Counted from the first letter of the stretch, positions 13,201-24,830 are shown. The stretch: 64,000 nucleotides of DNA from Ophiura sarsii (GCA_035610835.1 CM069449.1:57759782-57823781), one strand, 5' to 3'. The notes: generated by a model from the sequence alone, not told the origin. Numbers and translations: made by a program.

Positions 13201-14110
13201 GGTGAGTGTGTGTAGTGATTAAATGCTGGGATTCGAGGTGTGTCCGGTTATGGAAAAACTACATTCTGTAATGTTGGTTTCCAAAGTGGGTGTGTATGTG
13301 GTGATTAAATGCTTGGATTCGAGGTGTGCCCGGTTAAGGAAAAACTACATTCTGTAATGTTGTTTTGCACAGTGGGTGTGTGTGTTGTGATTAAATGCTG
13401 GAATTCGAGGTGTGTCCGGTTAAGGAAAGACTACACTCTGTAATGTTGTTTTGCAAAGTGGGTATGTATGTGGTGATTATATGTTTGGATTCGAGGTGTG
13501 TCCGGTTATGGAAAAACTACATTCTGTAATGTTGGTTTCCAAAGTGGGTGTGTATGTGGTGATTAAATGCTTGGATTCGAGGTGTGCCCGGTTAAGGAAA
13601 AACTACATTCTGTAATGTTGTTTTGCACAGTGGGTGTGTGTGTTGTGATTAAATGCTGGAATTCGAGGTGTGTCCGGTTAAGGAAAGACTACACTCTGTA
13701 ATGTTGTTTTGCAAAGGGTGAGTGTGTGTGGTAATTAAATGCTGGGACTCGAGGTGTGTCCGGTTATGGAAAACTACACTCTGTAATGTTGGTTTCCAAA
13801 GTGGGTGTGTATGTGGTGATTAAATGCTTGGATTCGAAGTGTGTCCGGTTGAGGAAAAACTATATTCTGTAATGTTGTTTTTGCAAAGGGTGTGTGAGTG
13901 TGGTGATTAAATGCTGGGACTCGAGGTGTGTCCGGTTAAGGAAAGACTACACTATGAAATGTTGTCTTGCAAAGGGTGTGTGAGTGTGGTGATTAAATGC
14001 TGGGACTCGAGGTGTGTCCGGATATGGAAAACTACACTCTGTAATGTCGGTTTCCAAAGTGGGTGTGTATGTGGTGATTAAATGCTTGGATTCGAAGTGT
14101 GTCCGGTTAA
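10265..14110 (+). repeat. About 85-bp minisatellite array, block 1
   Basis: About 45 tandem units of 81-87 bp. The unit runs from AATGTTGTTTTGCAAAG through a (GT)n stretch, GTGATTAAATGCTGGGATTCG, AGGTGTGTCCGGTTAAGG, to AAAGACTACACTCTGT. Units differ by point changes and GT-run length. Higher-order copies are visible: a five-unit block repeats with an offset of about 430 bp (11401 and 11831), and a larger block repeats with an offset of about 1200 bp (12421 and 13621). Short open frames in it are by-products of the repeat and are not annotated as genes. Confidence 0.95.
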
Positions 14111-14348
14111 CGCTTTCCACGCGGCAGGCAGCTGCAGACGCCATTCCAACATTTCACAAAATGTTAAAAAAATGTCATATTGTTGAATTTCATTACGATA
14201 TTTGGAATCACCATGAGAAATGCATTGAAATAAGTACAAACATGCATAGTATTGGTTCAGTAATCCTTGAGATAGACTTTGAAAATTGTGAAAGGTTTCT
14301 GAAAAATCTGTTTTGTGTATGGTAAAAATATTAGCCGCATGGAAAGTG
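14111..14348 (+). mobile_element. piggyBac-like MITE inserted at TTAA inside the satellite
   Basis: Ends are CGCTTTCCACGCGGC and GCCGCATGGAAAGTG, an inverted pair with few mismatches. TTAA flanks both sides (14107-14110 and 14349-14352). The satellite unit reads CCGGTTAAGGAAA, and here it is split exactly at TTAA with the TTAA duplicated, so the insertion is unambiguous. Other copies: 24590-24830, 49146-49384 (inverted), and a truncated one at 30951-31120. There is no ORF. TTAA duplication is characteristic of piggyBac-type transposition; the superfamily call is an inference from this. Confidence 0.88.
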
Positions 14349-14482
14349 TTAAGGAAAAACTATATTCTGTAATGTTGTTTTGCAAAGGGTGGGGGTGTGT
14401 GTGTGGTGATTAAATGCTAGGATTCGAGGTGTGTCCGGTGAAGGAAATACTACATTCTGTCATGTTGTTTTGCAAAGTGGGT
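14349..14482 (+). repeat. Satellite remnant between two insertions
   Basis: About one and a half units of the 85-bp satellite resume immediately after the MITE (TTAAGGAAAAACTATATTC). They continue to GCAAAGTGGGT, where the 5.25-kb TIR-bounded block begins. Confidence 0.85.
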
Positions 14483-14816
14483 CACAGGCGTTGCAGTGCA
14501 TAGAGGCGTGGATCATTAATTCAACCATGCAGCTATGTTGTGTGTGCACTATTGGGCGCGAAATCCTATGTGTAGAATGGCAAGTCTGTGTCACACGTTC
14601 AATTGTATTTATGGAATTTGAGACCATAGGATGTAATAAAAAATATGTTGACATGCAGACTTCTTTATCAATTTATAAACATTGAAAATATAAAAAGTCT
14701 GATTGAATTTGGATTTATAATGCCAGAGATTTTGTCTTGCAAAGTTAAGTTTTTTTAAATATTTTTTTCAAAGATTTACACATTTTCAAAACTTTAATTA
14801 GGCCTTTTATGGATCG

Positions 14817-15181
14817 AAGTCAGGACTAGAGAACCTTTTTTAACTATCGGATTAGAGAACCCTTTACCAGTTTTTCGGACTATAGAACCCTTTGCAATAT
14901 TCGGATTAAAGAACCTTTTTATAATTCGGACTAAAGAACACCCTTCCTATTTTCGGACTAGAGAACCTTTTTTAACACTTATAAAAATTCGGATTATAGA
15001 ACCTTTTTAGTTTCGGATTATAGAACCATCGGACTGAAGAACCCTTTTTTATATTCGGACTAGAGAACCTTCGTAATAGAGAACCCTTTTTATCGGACTA
15101 AAGAACCTTTTAACTTATTCGGACTATAGAACCTTCGGACTATAGAACCTTCGGATTATAGAACCTTCGGACTATAGAGAA
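14817..15181 (+). repeat. Short degenerate tandem repeat, GGACTATAGAACCTT type
   Basis: About 15 units of roughly 18-30 bp share the core CGGACTATAGAACC, with variants GGATTAGAGAACC and GGACTAAAGAACC. Units near 15120-15180 are shortest and most regular. Spacing between cores is irregular because of variable T runs. It lies inside the TIR-bounded block, upstream of the LINE. Confidence 0.8.
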
Positions 15182-15639
15182 GTCCCCCTTCTAATACAAA
15201 ATGTGCAAAGAAATTTGAAGAAAAAATTGTCCTTAAATTAGTTTTAGACGATGGAAAGTTGGCATTTTTGGCCATTTTTTGTTTTTAAATTTTGACAATT
15301 TGAGAAAGGAAGGTCGATTTCTGAGATTTAAATTATTTCTTTACATTTAATTTAAGACATTTCAATTATTGATGATATAGACATATGAATTGTGCATCCA
15401 ATATTCTAAAAAAATAAACTATAAGGTTTGATTTCAAGTTCTATAAACTTTGCTTTCTAAACACGACATGTTTAATAATTGAAATCAGACCCAAAATTAA
15501 AAAAAATTAAAACCAATAATTTGAAAAGAAGGAAATGGAAGTCGTCCACATTTTTTACTGTGAGGGCAAGCTGAATATCTCTATTTTATTATACAAAAAG
15601 AAAAATAGAAGAAAAAATTTTTAATTTTTTTTTTCATGT

Positions 15640-18600
15640 GCAGTGCAGCGCCCTGGTGGCAGCTCCACACAGCTCTGCTTTTACAAACAAGTTATGACTG
15701 CTTTAAGTTGGATTTTGCATCTAAATTATATATAGGATGATAGAGTAACATCCATGGATCATCATGAGCAAAATTGTGTTTGCTGTCTTCATCGGAATAC
15801 TATACATTTTGCAGATTTATTTTTTGACATCTCGGATTTCTTCAAGTGTAATTGAACTGTGCACACCCATTCAAGTTCACAGTGTACACTGCCTACATGC
15901 TGAGTCAAGGACAACAGACTACCAGCATGAATGCATTGGTATGCAAATTTCTCTCATCCTTGGACTACACAGCACTACTGGTACACACTGCACTGCTATG
16001 ACTGTGACTGAATTAAATACACCCAAGTATAATAGATTATTTCTCATTAGCAAGAATATATGTGATAGGAACCAAACATTTTGTGATTTGTCACGGGATA
16101 TATGCTTAACCATCCAATCATATGGACTGAACAGCAAATCTTGCACTCTGCATCAGTTACCTGCTACTAATGTTGGTAAAAGGCGCACCAGAAGAGGCTG
16201 CCGGGCTGGTAGAAACAAGAGCCCCAATCCTTATATTAAAACTCCCAAACTAAAGCTGAAAGACACCATCAATTTTAGTGTGTTAAACTGCCGCTCAGTG
16301 AGAAACAAAACCACAGAATTTGTTGACTTATTGATTGAATACAAGCTTGATCTTGTAGCTCTAACTGAATCTTGGATCAAACCTGATGATACAACTGTTA
16401 TAGGAAATATTACTCCTCCTGGTTTTTTTCTTTTTGCATGCACCTAGACCTGGTTCTAAACGCGGCGGAGGCGTAGCCCTTGTTTATAAATCTGGGCTAA
16501 ATGTAAATATCTGTAACACTGGATTAAATGCTGCATCATTTGAATCACTCACAGTGAACATTGTCAGTGGATCCACATCACTTTGCCTTGTGATTATTTA
16601 TCGACCGCAAACAAAATCAACAGGATGTCCTTTCAGTGTATTTCTGGATGAGTTCTCGAGCTTACTCAATCATCATCTACTGACTTCTGCTCCTCTCCTA
16701 ATAACAGGTGATTTCAATGTTCATGTTGACATTCCCACAGACTATGAAACAATAGCTTTCAATAAAGTACTATCTGCTAGTGGAATCCAACAGCATGTGA
16801 CTGTCCCAACTCACATTGATGGTCACATTCTGGATTTATTTCTCTCTCGGTCTACGGATCCGCAAATATTCTCCAACCTTAATGTTATTGACGGACTTTC
16901 TGATCACCATATAATTACATGTAAACTGAATCTGAAAAAGCCACCTGCTGCCACTAAGTCAATTACCACAAGGAATTTAAGTGCCATCGATGTTGAAACA
17001 TTCTGCAGTGATATTACAAAATCTGACCTACTTGATTCAATATCAAATCAACATGTAAATCATCAGGCACGCGAATATACAGATATACTAAGCAACATTC
17101 TTGATTCACATGCCCCATCAAAAGCGCGTATCATAAAGCTTCGGGCTGACACGTCATGGTATAATGTGGACATTCGAGATAGTAAGCGAACACGTCGTCA
17201 GTTGGAGAAGAAATGGCGGAAGTCCCATCTAGAAATCGACAGACAACTTTACTGTCAACAGAAGCAGAAAGTAATTGCACTTATAAAACAAGCAAAGCGT
17301 AATCATTATAGCGATCTTTTCACTACACACGCCAAGAACCAGAAACAACTTTTTCGACTTGCTGATAAGCTATCGCATCGCAACCAAGTATCTCCTCTAC
17401 CAGAATCTACATCTGATAAAAGTCTGGCAAATCGCTTCTCAACTTTCTTCACTGAGAAAATTAGAAAGATACGCGATGGTTTCAGTCTTGTAGATGATTG
17501 GTCTTGTAAAGAGGAGGAGACGCGGACACCGCTACAGCAGCTAACTACATTAGCTGCGGCAACTGAGGATGAGATCAGCAAGATCCTGTCTGATTCACCT
17601 ACAAAATCATGTGAACTGGATCCCATCCCCACATCTTTGCTTAAGAAATGTGCAGATGTAATAGTGCCTGTGATAACAAAAATTGTTAACAAATCGCTTC
17701 ACTCTGGTGTTTTCCCAAATATTCTGAAGAATGCACATATTCGCCCACTCCTGAAAAAACAGAACCTGGATCCAAATATATTAAAGAATTATCGTCCAGT
17801 ATCCAACCTGTCTTTCTTGGGGAAAACTCTTGAACGAGCTGTTTTAGCGCGATTACTGCCTTTTATTCAACAACACAACCTACATGAAGTCAACCAGTCT
17901 GCATACCGTGCATCCCACAGCACAGAGACAGCACTACTCAAAGTACAGAGTGATATATTACAAGAAATGGACAGTGGTAAGATAACCCTACTTGTGCTGC
18001 TTGATCTATCTGCTGCATTTGACACTATTGACCATGAAAAGCTGCTGACCTGTTTGCAAAACACTATTGGTGTTGATGGTGTGGCTCTTGACTGGTTCAA
18101 GTCCTATTTTACTGGTAGGTCTCAAGCCGTGTCCATTAATGATGCCATCTCTGATGCTGCTCCCCTTGACTATGGATTACCCCAAGGATCATGCATTGGA
18201 CCAGCTCTGTTTCCCATATATACTAGGCCTCTTGGAAACATTATACGCAATCATAAGCTACCATATCACCTTTATGCAGATGATACACAAATATACAAGT
18301 CTGTCAAACCCATACAAGCCGATGTCGATGAAGCAATTCAGAAAATGGAGAGTTGTATTGATGAAATACGCGCTTGGATGAATGCCAACTTTCTTAAACT
18401 AAATGATTCCAAAACTGAATTTATTATCATTGCTTCGAATTACCAAAAGGCAAAAGTCAACATTCCTTCCATAAGAGTTGGCTCGGAAAATATTGTACCT
18501 TCTCTAGATGTCCGCAATCTTGGAGTGATGTTTGACAGCGGTTTAATAATGGAGAAACAAGTGTCTACTGTGTCAAGGGGTGTATGTGCGTCAATAAGGA

Positions 18601-19256
18601 ACATTGGACGTGTCCGTAAACATCTTACATGTGATGCAGCAAAAACCATTGTAAACGCTCTCATAATTTCTAGGATTGACTCTTGCAACTCTCTCTTATT
18701 TGGTATTTCTGATTTTTTATTATCCCGACTTCAACGGTTACAAAATATGGCAGCTAGACTAATCACACTTACTAGGAAATTTGACCACATCTCCCCTGTC
18801 TTAGCTGATTTACATTGGCTACCTGTGGAGCAACGCATTGTCTTCAAATACTCTTTACTCGTTTACAAAATACAACTTGGTAAAGCACCCGTATATCTTG
18901 CTGACTCTGTTCAACCATACACTCCTCGGCGTGCTCTTCGTTCGTCAGAGCAAGGTCTCCTAAAATTGAATCGTACAAAAACACAGTGGGGCAACAGAGC
19001 CTTTGGGATTGCAGCGGCAAGAATATGGAACAATTTACCTGCTGTCGTCCGATTAAACAGCAATATAAACCGTTTCAAAAAAGACTTAAAAACCCACTTA
19101 TTTAAAGTGGCTTTTACTCAATAATCTTTTTGTAGTCATCTGATATGTTTTTGTGCTCTATTGACTGTATAACTTGTTTGTAAATGCAAAAGCGCCATGA
19201 GCGCCATTTATGGTGGATACCGGCGCTTTATAAGTTTTCATTATTATTATTATTAT
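15640..19256 (+). mobile_element. L2/CR1-type LINE, near full length
   Basis: The element contains one large ORF2 (separate entry), followed by a short 3' UTR with an inverted GCGCC motif (AAGCGCCATGAGCGCC against GGCGCTT, 19189-19228) and an (ATT)n tail at 19240-19256. A terminal hairpin and short microsatellite tail are usual for L2/CR1-group elements. The 5' boundary is uncertain; about 15640 is placed where a GC-richer segment begins. No clear ORF1 was found. Confidence 0.8.
15764..19124 (+). pseudogene. LINE ORF2: endonuclease and reverse transcriptase, one frameshift
   Basis: This encodes the protein that nicks target DNA and reverse-transcribes the element. The first frame (15764-16447) has a basic linker and the start of the apurinic-type endonuclease (VLNCRSVRNKTTEF, then ALTESWIKPDD). 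At the T-rich run near 16424-16434 the frame shifts. The second frame (16434-19124) carries the rest of the endonuclease: GGGVALVYK, GDFN at residues 92-95, LSDHH. It then has the reverse transcriptase: YRPVSNLSFLGKTLE, SAAFDTIDHEKLL, GLPQGSCIGPALF, and the catalytic YADD at 614-617 (18273-18284). The C-terminal region has LHWLPVEQRIVFKYSLLVYK and AARIWNNLP, typical of the L2/CR1 group. All catalytic residues I can check are present. A single indel in the T run separates it from an intact frame, so it is either recently dead or a sequencing error. Confidence 0.88.
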
Positions 19257-19734
19257 TTTCGTGTAAAAACCAGCAGTTTTATATGACAGAATTTAAAAGG
19301 CGATCGCCAAATAAGTTTTTCATTTTATTCATATAGTTTTATCACGATTGAAAGTTTATCTTTACTCATACCTGCTCATACCTGGTTGATTATTGAGGGT
19401 CATAACAGTCCCAATTACTTTAATTACACATCTAGGTCAACATTTGTTCACAAACTAAGAAAAAACATCATTTTAGCTTAAAGGTTTCAACTGTAGGACT
19501 AAATTTACATCATCTCTGCTGATATTCTATCATGATTAAGTGCTTGAGTACCCTATTGTATGTGTGAAGTGTGTCAGGGAGCACAACAAAAAGGGCAATT
19601 TTGTATCAATATAATGCAATTGGCACCAATTAATAATAAGTACTTCTCACGATTGACCTCGCTATTTGACCTTTTCAACTAGATCAAGTTGTGGAATCAG
19701 TCAAGCGAATTAATGATCAGGCGTAACGCCTGTG

Positions 19735-22700
19735 GGTGTGTATGTGGTTATTAAATGCTGGAATTCAAGGTGTGTCCGGTTAAGGAAAGACTACACTATG
19801 AAATCATATTTTGCAATGGGTGTGTGTGTGTGGTGTTTGAATACCGGGATTCGAGGTGTGTCCGGTTAAGGAAGACTACACTCTGTAATGTTGGTTTGCA
19901 AAGTGGGTGTGTGTAGTGATTAAATGCTGGGACTCGAGGTGTGTCCGGTTAAGGAAAGACTACACTATGAAATGTTGTTTTGCCAAGGGTGTGTGAGTGT
20001 GATGATTAAATGCTGGGACTCGAGGTGTGTCCGGTTATGGAAAACTACACTCTGTAATGTTGGTTTCCAAAGTGGGTGTGTATGTGGTGATTAAATGCTT
20101 GGATTCGAAGTGTGTCCGGTTAAGGAAAGACTACACTATGAAATGTTGTTTTGCAAAGGGTGTGTGAGTGTGATGATTAAATGCTGGGACTCGAGGTGTG
20201 TCCGGTTATGGAAAACTACACTCTGTAATGTTGGTTTCCAAAGTGGGTGTGTATGTGGTGATTAAATGCTTGGATTCGAAGTGTGTCCGGTTAAGGAAAA
20301 ACTATATTCTGTAATGTTGTTTTGCAAAGGGTGTGTGTGTGTGTGTTGTTATTAAATGCTGGAATTCAAGGTGTGTCCGGTTAAGGAAAGACTACACTAT
20401 GAAATGTTATTTTGCAATGGGGGTGTGTGTGGTGTTTGAATGCCGGGATTCGAGGTGTGTCCGGTTAAGGAAGACTACACTCGACTCTGTAATGTTGGTT
20501 TGCAAAGTGGGTGTGTGTGTTGTGATTAAATGATGGGATTCGAGGTGTGTCCGGTTAAGGAAAGACTACACTATGAAATGTTGTTTTGCAAAGGGTGTGT
20601 GAGTGTGGTGATTAAATGCTGGGATTCGAGGTGTGTCCGGTTAAGGAAGACTACACTCTGTAATGTTGTTTTGCAAAGGGTGTGTGAGTGTGGTGATTAA
20701 ATGCTGGGATTCGAGGTGTGTCCGGTTAAGGAAGACTAATGTTGGTTTGCAAAGTGGGTGTGTGTGTTGTGATTAAATGATGGGATTTGAGGTGTGTCCG
20801 GTTAAGGAAAGACTACACTATGAAATGTTGTTTTGCAAAGGGTGTGTGAGTGTGGTGATTAAATGCTGGGATTCGAGGTGTGTCCGGTTAAGGAAGACTA
20901 CACTCTGTAATGTTGGTTTGCAAAGTGGGTGTGTGTGTTGTGATTAAATGATGGGATTCGAGGTGTGTCCGGTTAAGGAAAGACTACACTATGAAATGTT
21001 GTTTTGCAAAGGGTGTGTGAGTGTGGTGATTAAATGCTGGGATTCGAGGTGTGTCCAGTTAAGGAAGACTACACTCTGTAATGTTGTTTTGCAAAGGGTG
21101 TGTGTGTGTGGTGATTAAATGCTGGGATTCAAGGTGTGTCCGGTTAAGGAAGACTACACTCTGTAATGTTGTTTGGCAAATGGTGTGTGTGGTGATTAAA
21201 TGCTGGGATTCGAGGTGTGTCCGGTTAAGGAAAGACTACACTCTGTAATGTTGTGTTGCAAAGTGGGTGTGTGTGTTGTGATTAAATGCTGGGACTCGAG
21301 GTGTGTCCGGTTAAGGAAGACTACACTCTGTAATATTGTTTTGCAAAGTGGGGGTGTGTGTGTTGTGATTAAATGCTGGGATTCGAGGTGTGACAGTTAA
21401 AGAAAGAATATACTCTGTAATGTTGGATTGCAAAGGGGGTGTGTGTGTGTTGTGATTAAATGCTGGAATTCGAGGTATGTCCGGTTAAGGAAAGACTTCA
21501 CTCTGTAATGTTGTTTTGCAAAGGGTCTGTGTGTGTGGCGATTAAATGCTGGGACTCGAGGTGTGTCCGGTTAAGGAAATACTTCACTCTGTAATGTTGT
21601 TTTGCAAAGGGTGTGTGAGTGTGGTGATTAAATGCTGGGATTCGAGGTGTGTCCGGTTAAGGAAGACTACACTCTGTAATGTTGGTTTGCAAAGTGGGTG
21701 TGTGTGTTGTGATTAAATGATGGGATTCGAGGTGTGTCCGGTTAAGGAAAGACTACACTATGAAATGTTGTTTTGCAAAGGGTGTGTGAGTGTGGTGATT
21801 AAATGCTGGGATTCGAGGTGTGTCCGGTTAAGGAAGACTACACTCTGTAATGTTGTTTTGCAAAGGGTGTGTGTGTGTGGTGATTAAATGCTGGGATTCA
21901 AGGTGTGTCCGGTTAAGGAAGACTACACTCTGTAATGTTGTTTGGCAAATGGTGTGTGTGGTGATTAAATGCTGGGATTCGAGGTGTGTCCGGTTAAGGA
22001 AAGACTACACTCTGTAATGTTGTGTTGCAAAGTGGGTGTGTGTGTTGTGATTAAATGCTGGGACTCGAGGTGTGTCCGGTTAAGGAAGACTACACTCTGT
22101 AATATTGTTTTGCAAAGTGGGGGTGTGTGTGTTGTGATTAAATGCTGGGATTCGAGGTGTGACAGTTAAAGAAAGAATATACTCTGTAATGTTGGATTGC
22201 AAAGGGGGTGTGTGTGTGTTGTGATTAAATGCTGGAATTCGAGGTATGTCCGGTTAAGGAAAGACTTCACTCTGTAATGTTGTTTTGCCAAAGGGTCTGT
22301 GTGTGTGGCGATTAAATGCTGGGACTCGAGGTGTGTCCGGTTAAGGAAATACTTCACTCTGTAATGTTGTTTTGCAAAGGGTTTGTGTGTGTGGCGATTA
22401 AATGCTGGGACTCGAGGTGTGTCCGGTGTAGGAAATACTACATTCTGTAATGTTGTTTTGCAAAGTGTGGGGGTGTGTTGTGAATAAATGCTGGAATTCG
22501 AGGTGTGTCCGGCTAAGGAAAGACTACACTCTGTAATGTTGTTTTGCAATGGGTGTGTGTGTGTGGTGATTAAATGCTTGGACTCGAGGTGTGTCCGGTT
22601 AAAGGAAGACTACATTCTTTCATGTTGTTTGGCAAAGGGTGTGTGTGGTGATTAAATGCTGGGGTTCGAGGTGTTCGGTTAAGGAAAGACTACATCCTGT

Positions 22701-22875
22701 AATGTTGTTTTGCAAAGGGTGTGTGTGTGTGGTGAAATGCTGGGATTCGAGGTGTGTCCGGTTCAGGAAATACTACACTCTGTAATGATTAATTGCAAAA
22801 CGGTGTGTGTGTGTGTGTGGTGATTAAATGCTGGGATTCGAGGTGTGTCCGGTTAAGGAAGACTACACTCTGTAA
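19735..22875 (+). repeat. About 85-bp minisatellite array, block 2
   Basis: About 37 more units of the same satellite as 10265-14110, same orientation. A nine-unit block is duplicated with an offset of 769 bp (21200 and 21969 read identically over at least 200 bases). Variants of this block often have GATTAAATGATGGG and AAGACTACACTATGAAATG. The array ends in CTCTGT at 22875, exactly the end of the unit as phased from the left border. Confidence 0.93.
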
Positions 22876-23168
22876 AACCACAAAAAAAATGTTTGCTTGC
22901 CCATAGCTCTCCAAAAGGTAGGGTCAACCGGTCGGATTTTTTTTCTTCTTCCAAATTAGGTACCTCAATATCAGAAATAAAGAAAAATTCAAAATATTTA
23001 CATGTAAGTCCAAAACCGGACCTTAGATTTCCCATATGGGGGTCACATGCGGTCAATCAAGGTCATATCCGTGACCTGATTTTTTTTTTTTTTTTGCAAA
23101 AAAGAAAAGAAAAAAGTACACGGTCGGTCGGACGAGGGCAAGCAAACAATTTATTTTTTGGGCCTAAG
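22876..23168 (+). mobile_element. TIR element (right flank of the satellite), same family and orientation as 9935-10264
   Basis: It shares GTTTGCTTGCCCATAG, CTCTCCAAAAGGTAG, ATATCAGAAATA, GGTCAATCAAGGTCATATCC and the end GACGAGGGCAAGCAAACAA with the left copy. Both lie in the same orientation, so the satellite sits between direct repeats. The right terminus continues with an AT-rich stretch and GGCC, as at the other three ends. Confidence 0.75.
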
Positions 23169-23205
23169 GGAGATAAAAATATGTGTAAACTTTTAAAGAA
23201 AAAAA

Positions 23206-23858
23206 TCATATCTCAGTATACAAAGACATGCATATCATAGCTCAGAATATAAAGAAAAACATAGCATAGCTCAATATACAAAGAAAAACATATCATAGCT
23301 CAGAATATAAAGAAAAACATATCATGAGTCAGAATATAATGAAAACATGTCATAGCTCAGAGTATAAAGACATACATATCATAGCTCAGAATATAAAGAA
23401 AAACATATCATGAGTCAGAATGTAATGAAAACATATCATAGCTTTGAGTATAAAGACATACATATCATATATCAGTATACAAAGACATACATATCATAGG
23501 TCAGTATACGAGGAAAACATATCACATCTCAGAATATAAAGAAACATATCATGGGGCAAAATATAAAAAGATATCAAATCTCAGTATAAAAAGACATGCA
23601 TTATGCCATTATCAGAATATAAAGAAAAACATATCATAGCTCAGTATACAAAGACAAACATATAGGTCAGATACAAGGAAGAACATATCATACCTCAGTA
23701 TATATAAAGAAAAACATATCAAAGCGCAGTATTTTTTTAAAAATCATAGCTAAGTATACAAAGAAAAACATTTCATAGCTGAGTATACAAAGAAAAGATA
23801 TCATAACTAAGTATACAAAGAAAAGATATCATAACTAAGTATACAAAGAAAAAAATCG
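23206..23858 (+). repeat. About 29-bp tandem repeat
   Basis: About 22 units of CATATCATAGCTCAGTATAC plus AAAGAAAAA. Variation includes ATGAGTCAGAATATAATG and GACATA in place of GAAAAA. Units are 27-31 bp. It begins shortly after the right-hand TIR element and has no coding potential. Confidence 0.85.
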
Positions 23859-24589
23859 TATAGACCAGGCTAAAAGTGAGCTAGGTATCACTTGGAGGCG
23901 TTCTTTATCTGCATGTGGTTTGTTTAGAGCAGAATTTCATGAGGAATATGAATATCTTGGGTATACATCCCAAATCCTGAACGCACCCCCGGGGGGTCAC
24001 AAATAAATCAGAAAAATACCGTATGTTACACTTAAACTCAAATAATGTATGATCAGAGTATAGTTTTAACAATGGGATGCATGTGTTAGATCACTAGAAA
24101 CTCATATCTAGTATGTTTGCTTTGTTAACATACTTAAAACCAAAATGGCCGCCAAATTAATGGCCAAAAATGGTTTAAAGTGGTCAAAATTTGATAAAAT
24201 AGCATAATATCAACCGAAATGTATGATATCAACTGGATGGTTTTGGTTGAGTCAAAAAAAGTGATTTCCTTTAAAATCAAATATGTTTTAGCCCTTGGTC
24301 TGACGATTCTGGGAACTGACAATTATATTTCAATCGGACATTCTGTTGTCGAGATACATTAGGTCAAAAGGGCATAAAACCAACATCTTTGGCAACAACT
24401 CTTTTTTTTTAAATTCCACTTGCCAGGTAATTTCCTAATTATGTCTAATGTATGCATAAAATATTCAAAGTAAAGTGTTTGTATCGATGAAATGAGCTAT
24501 GATGTGACTTGGAACATGGACTACGTAGTAGACCTACAATTGAAGAGCTTCAAATAATTGAAGCTCAGGAGATAGATAGGCCTACTTAA

Positions 24590-24830
24590 CACTTTTCCAC
24601 GCGGCAGGCGTCTGCAGACGACGTCCCAACCTTTCACAAAATGTTTCAAAAATGTCAAAACTATTGAATTTCATCACCATTTTTGAAATCACCATGAGAA
24701 ATGCATTACAATAAGTACAAACATTCCAAGTATTGGTCAAGTAATTCTTGAGATAGACTTTCAAATTTGGGGAAAGGTTTCTGAAAAATCTGTTTTGAAC
24801 ATGGTAAAACTAATAGCCGCGTGGAAAGTG
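24590..24830 (+). mobile_element. piggyBac-like MITE, second copy
   Basis: TTAA at 24586-24589 precedes CACTTTTCCACGCGGC. The right end GCCGCGTGGAAAGTG is followed by TTTA, a one-base change from TTAA. The interior matches 14111-14348 throughout (TTTCACAAAATGTT, ATCACCATGAGAAATGCATT, AAGGTTTCTGAAAAATCTG). Confidence 0.85.

Larger units (their letters stand above)
14483..19734 (+). mobile_element. TIR-bounded 5.25-kb insertion in the satellite, containing a LINE
   Basis: The left end reads CACAGGCGTT, and 28 bases in it has GATCATTAATTC. The right end is GAATTAATGATC, then AACGCCTGTG. Both strings are inverted matches, so they form imperfect TIRs. Outside them the satellite stops at ...AAAGTGGGT and resumes at (T)GGGTGTGTATG, giving a TGGGT-like overlap that may be the target duplication. 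Inside lie a short degenerate tandem repeat and a LINE, and I found no transposase. I read it as a non-autonomous DNA element that later received the LINE. Confidence 0.65.

Noticed and set aside
21200..22169. Repeated open frames rich in Cys and Val in the satellite
   Set aside because: They follow from the (GT)n and unit sequence, are duplicated by block duplication, and have no start context or conservation signal.
10265..22875. CRISPR-like look of regularly repeated units
   Set aside because: Units are contiguous 85-bp repeats without unique spacers, and the window is clearly eukaryotic. It is a minisatellite.
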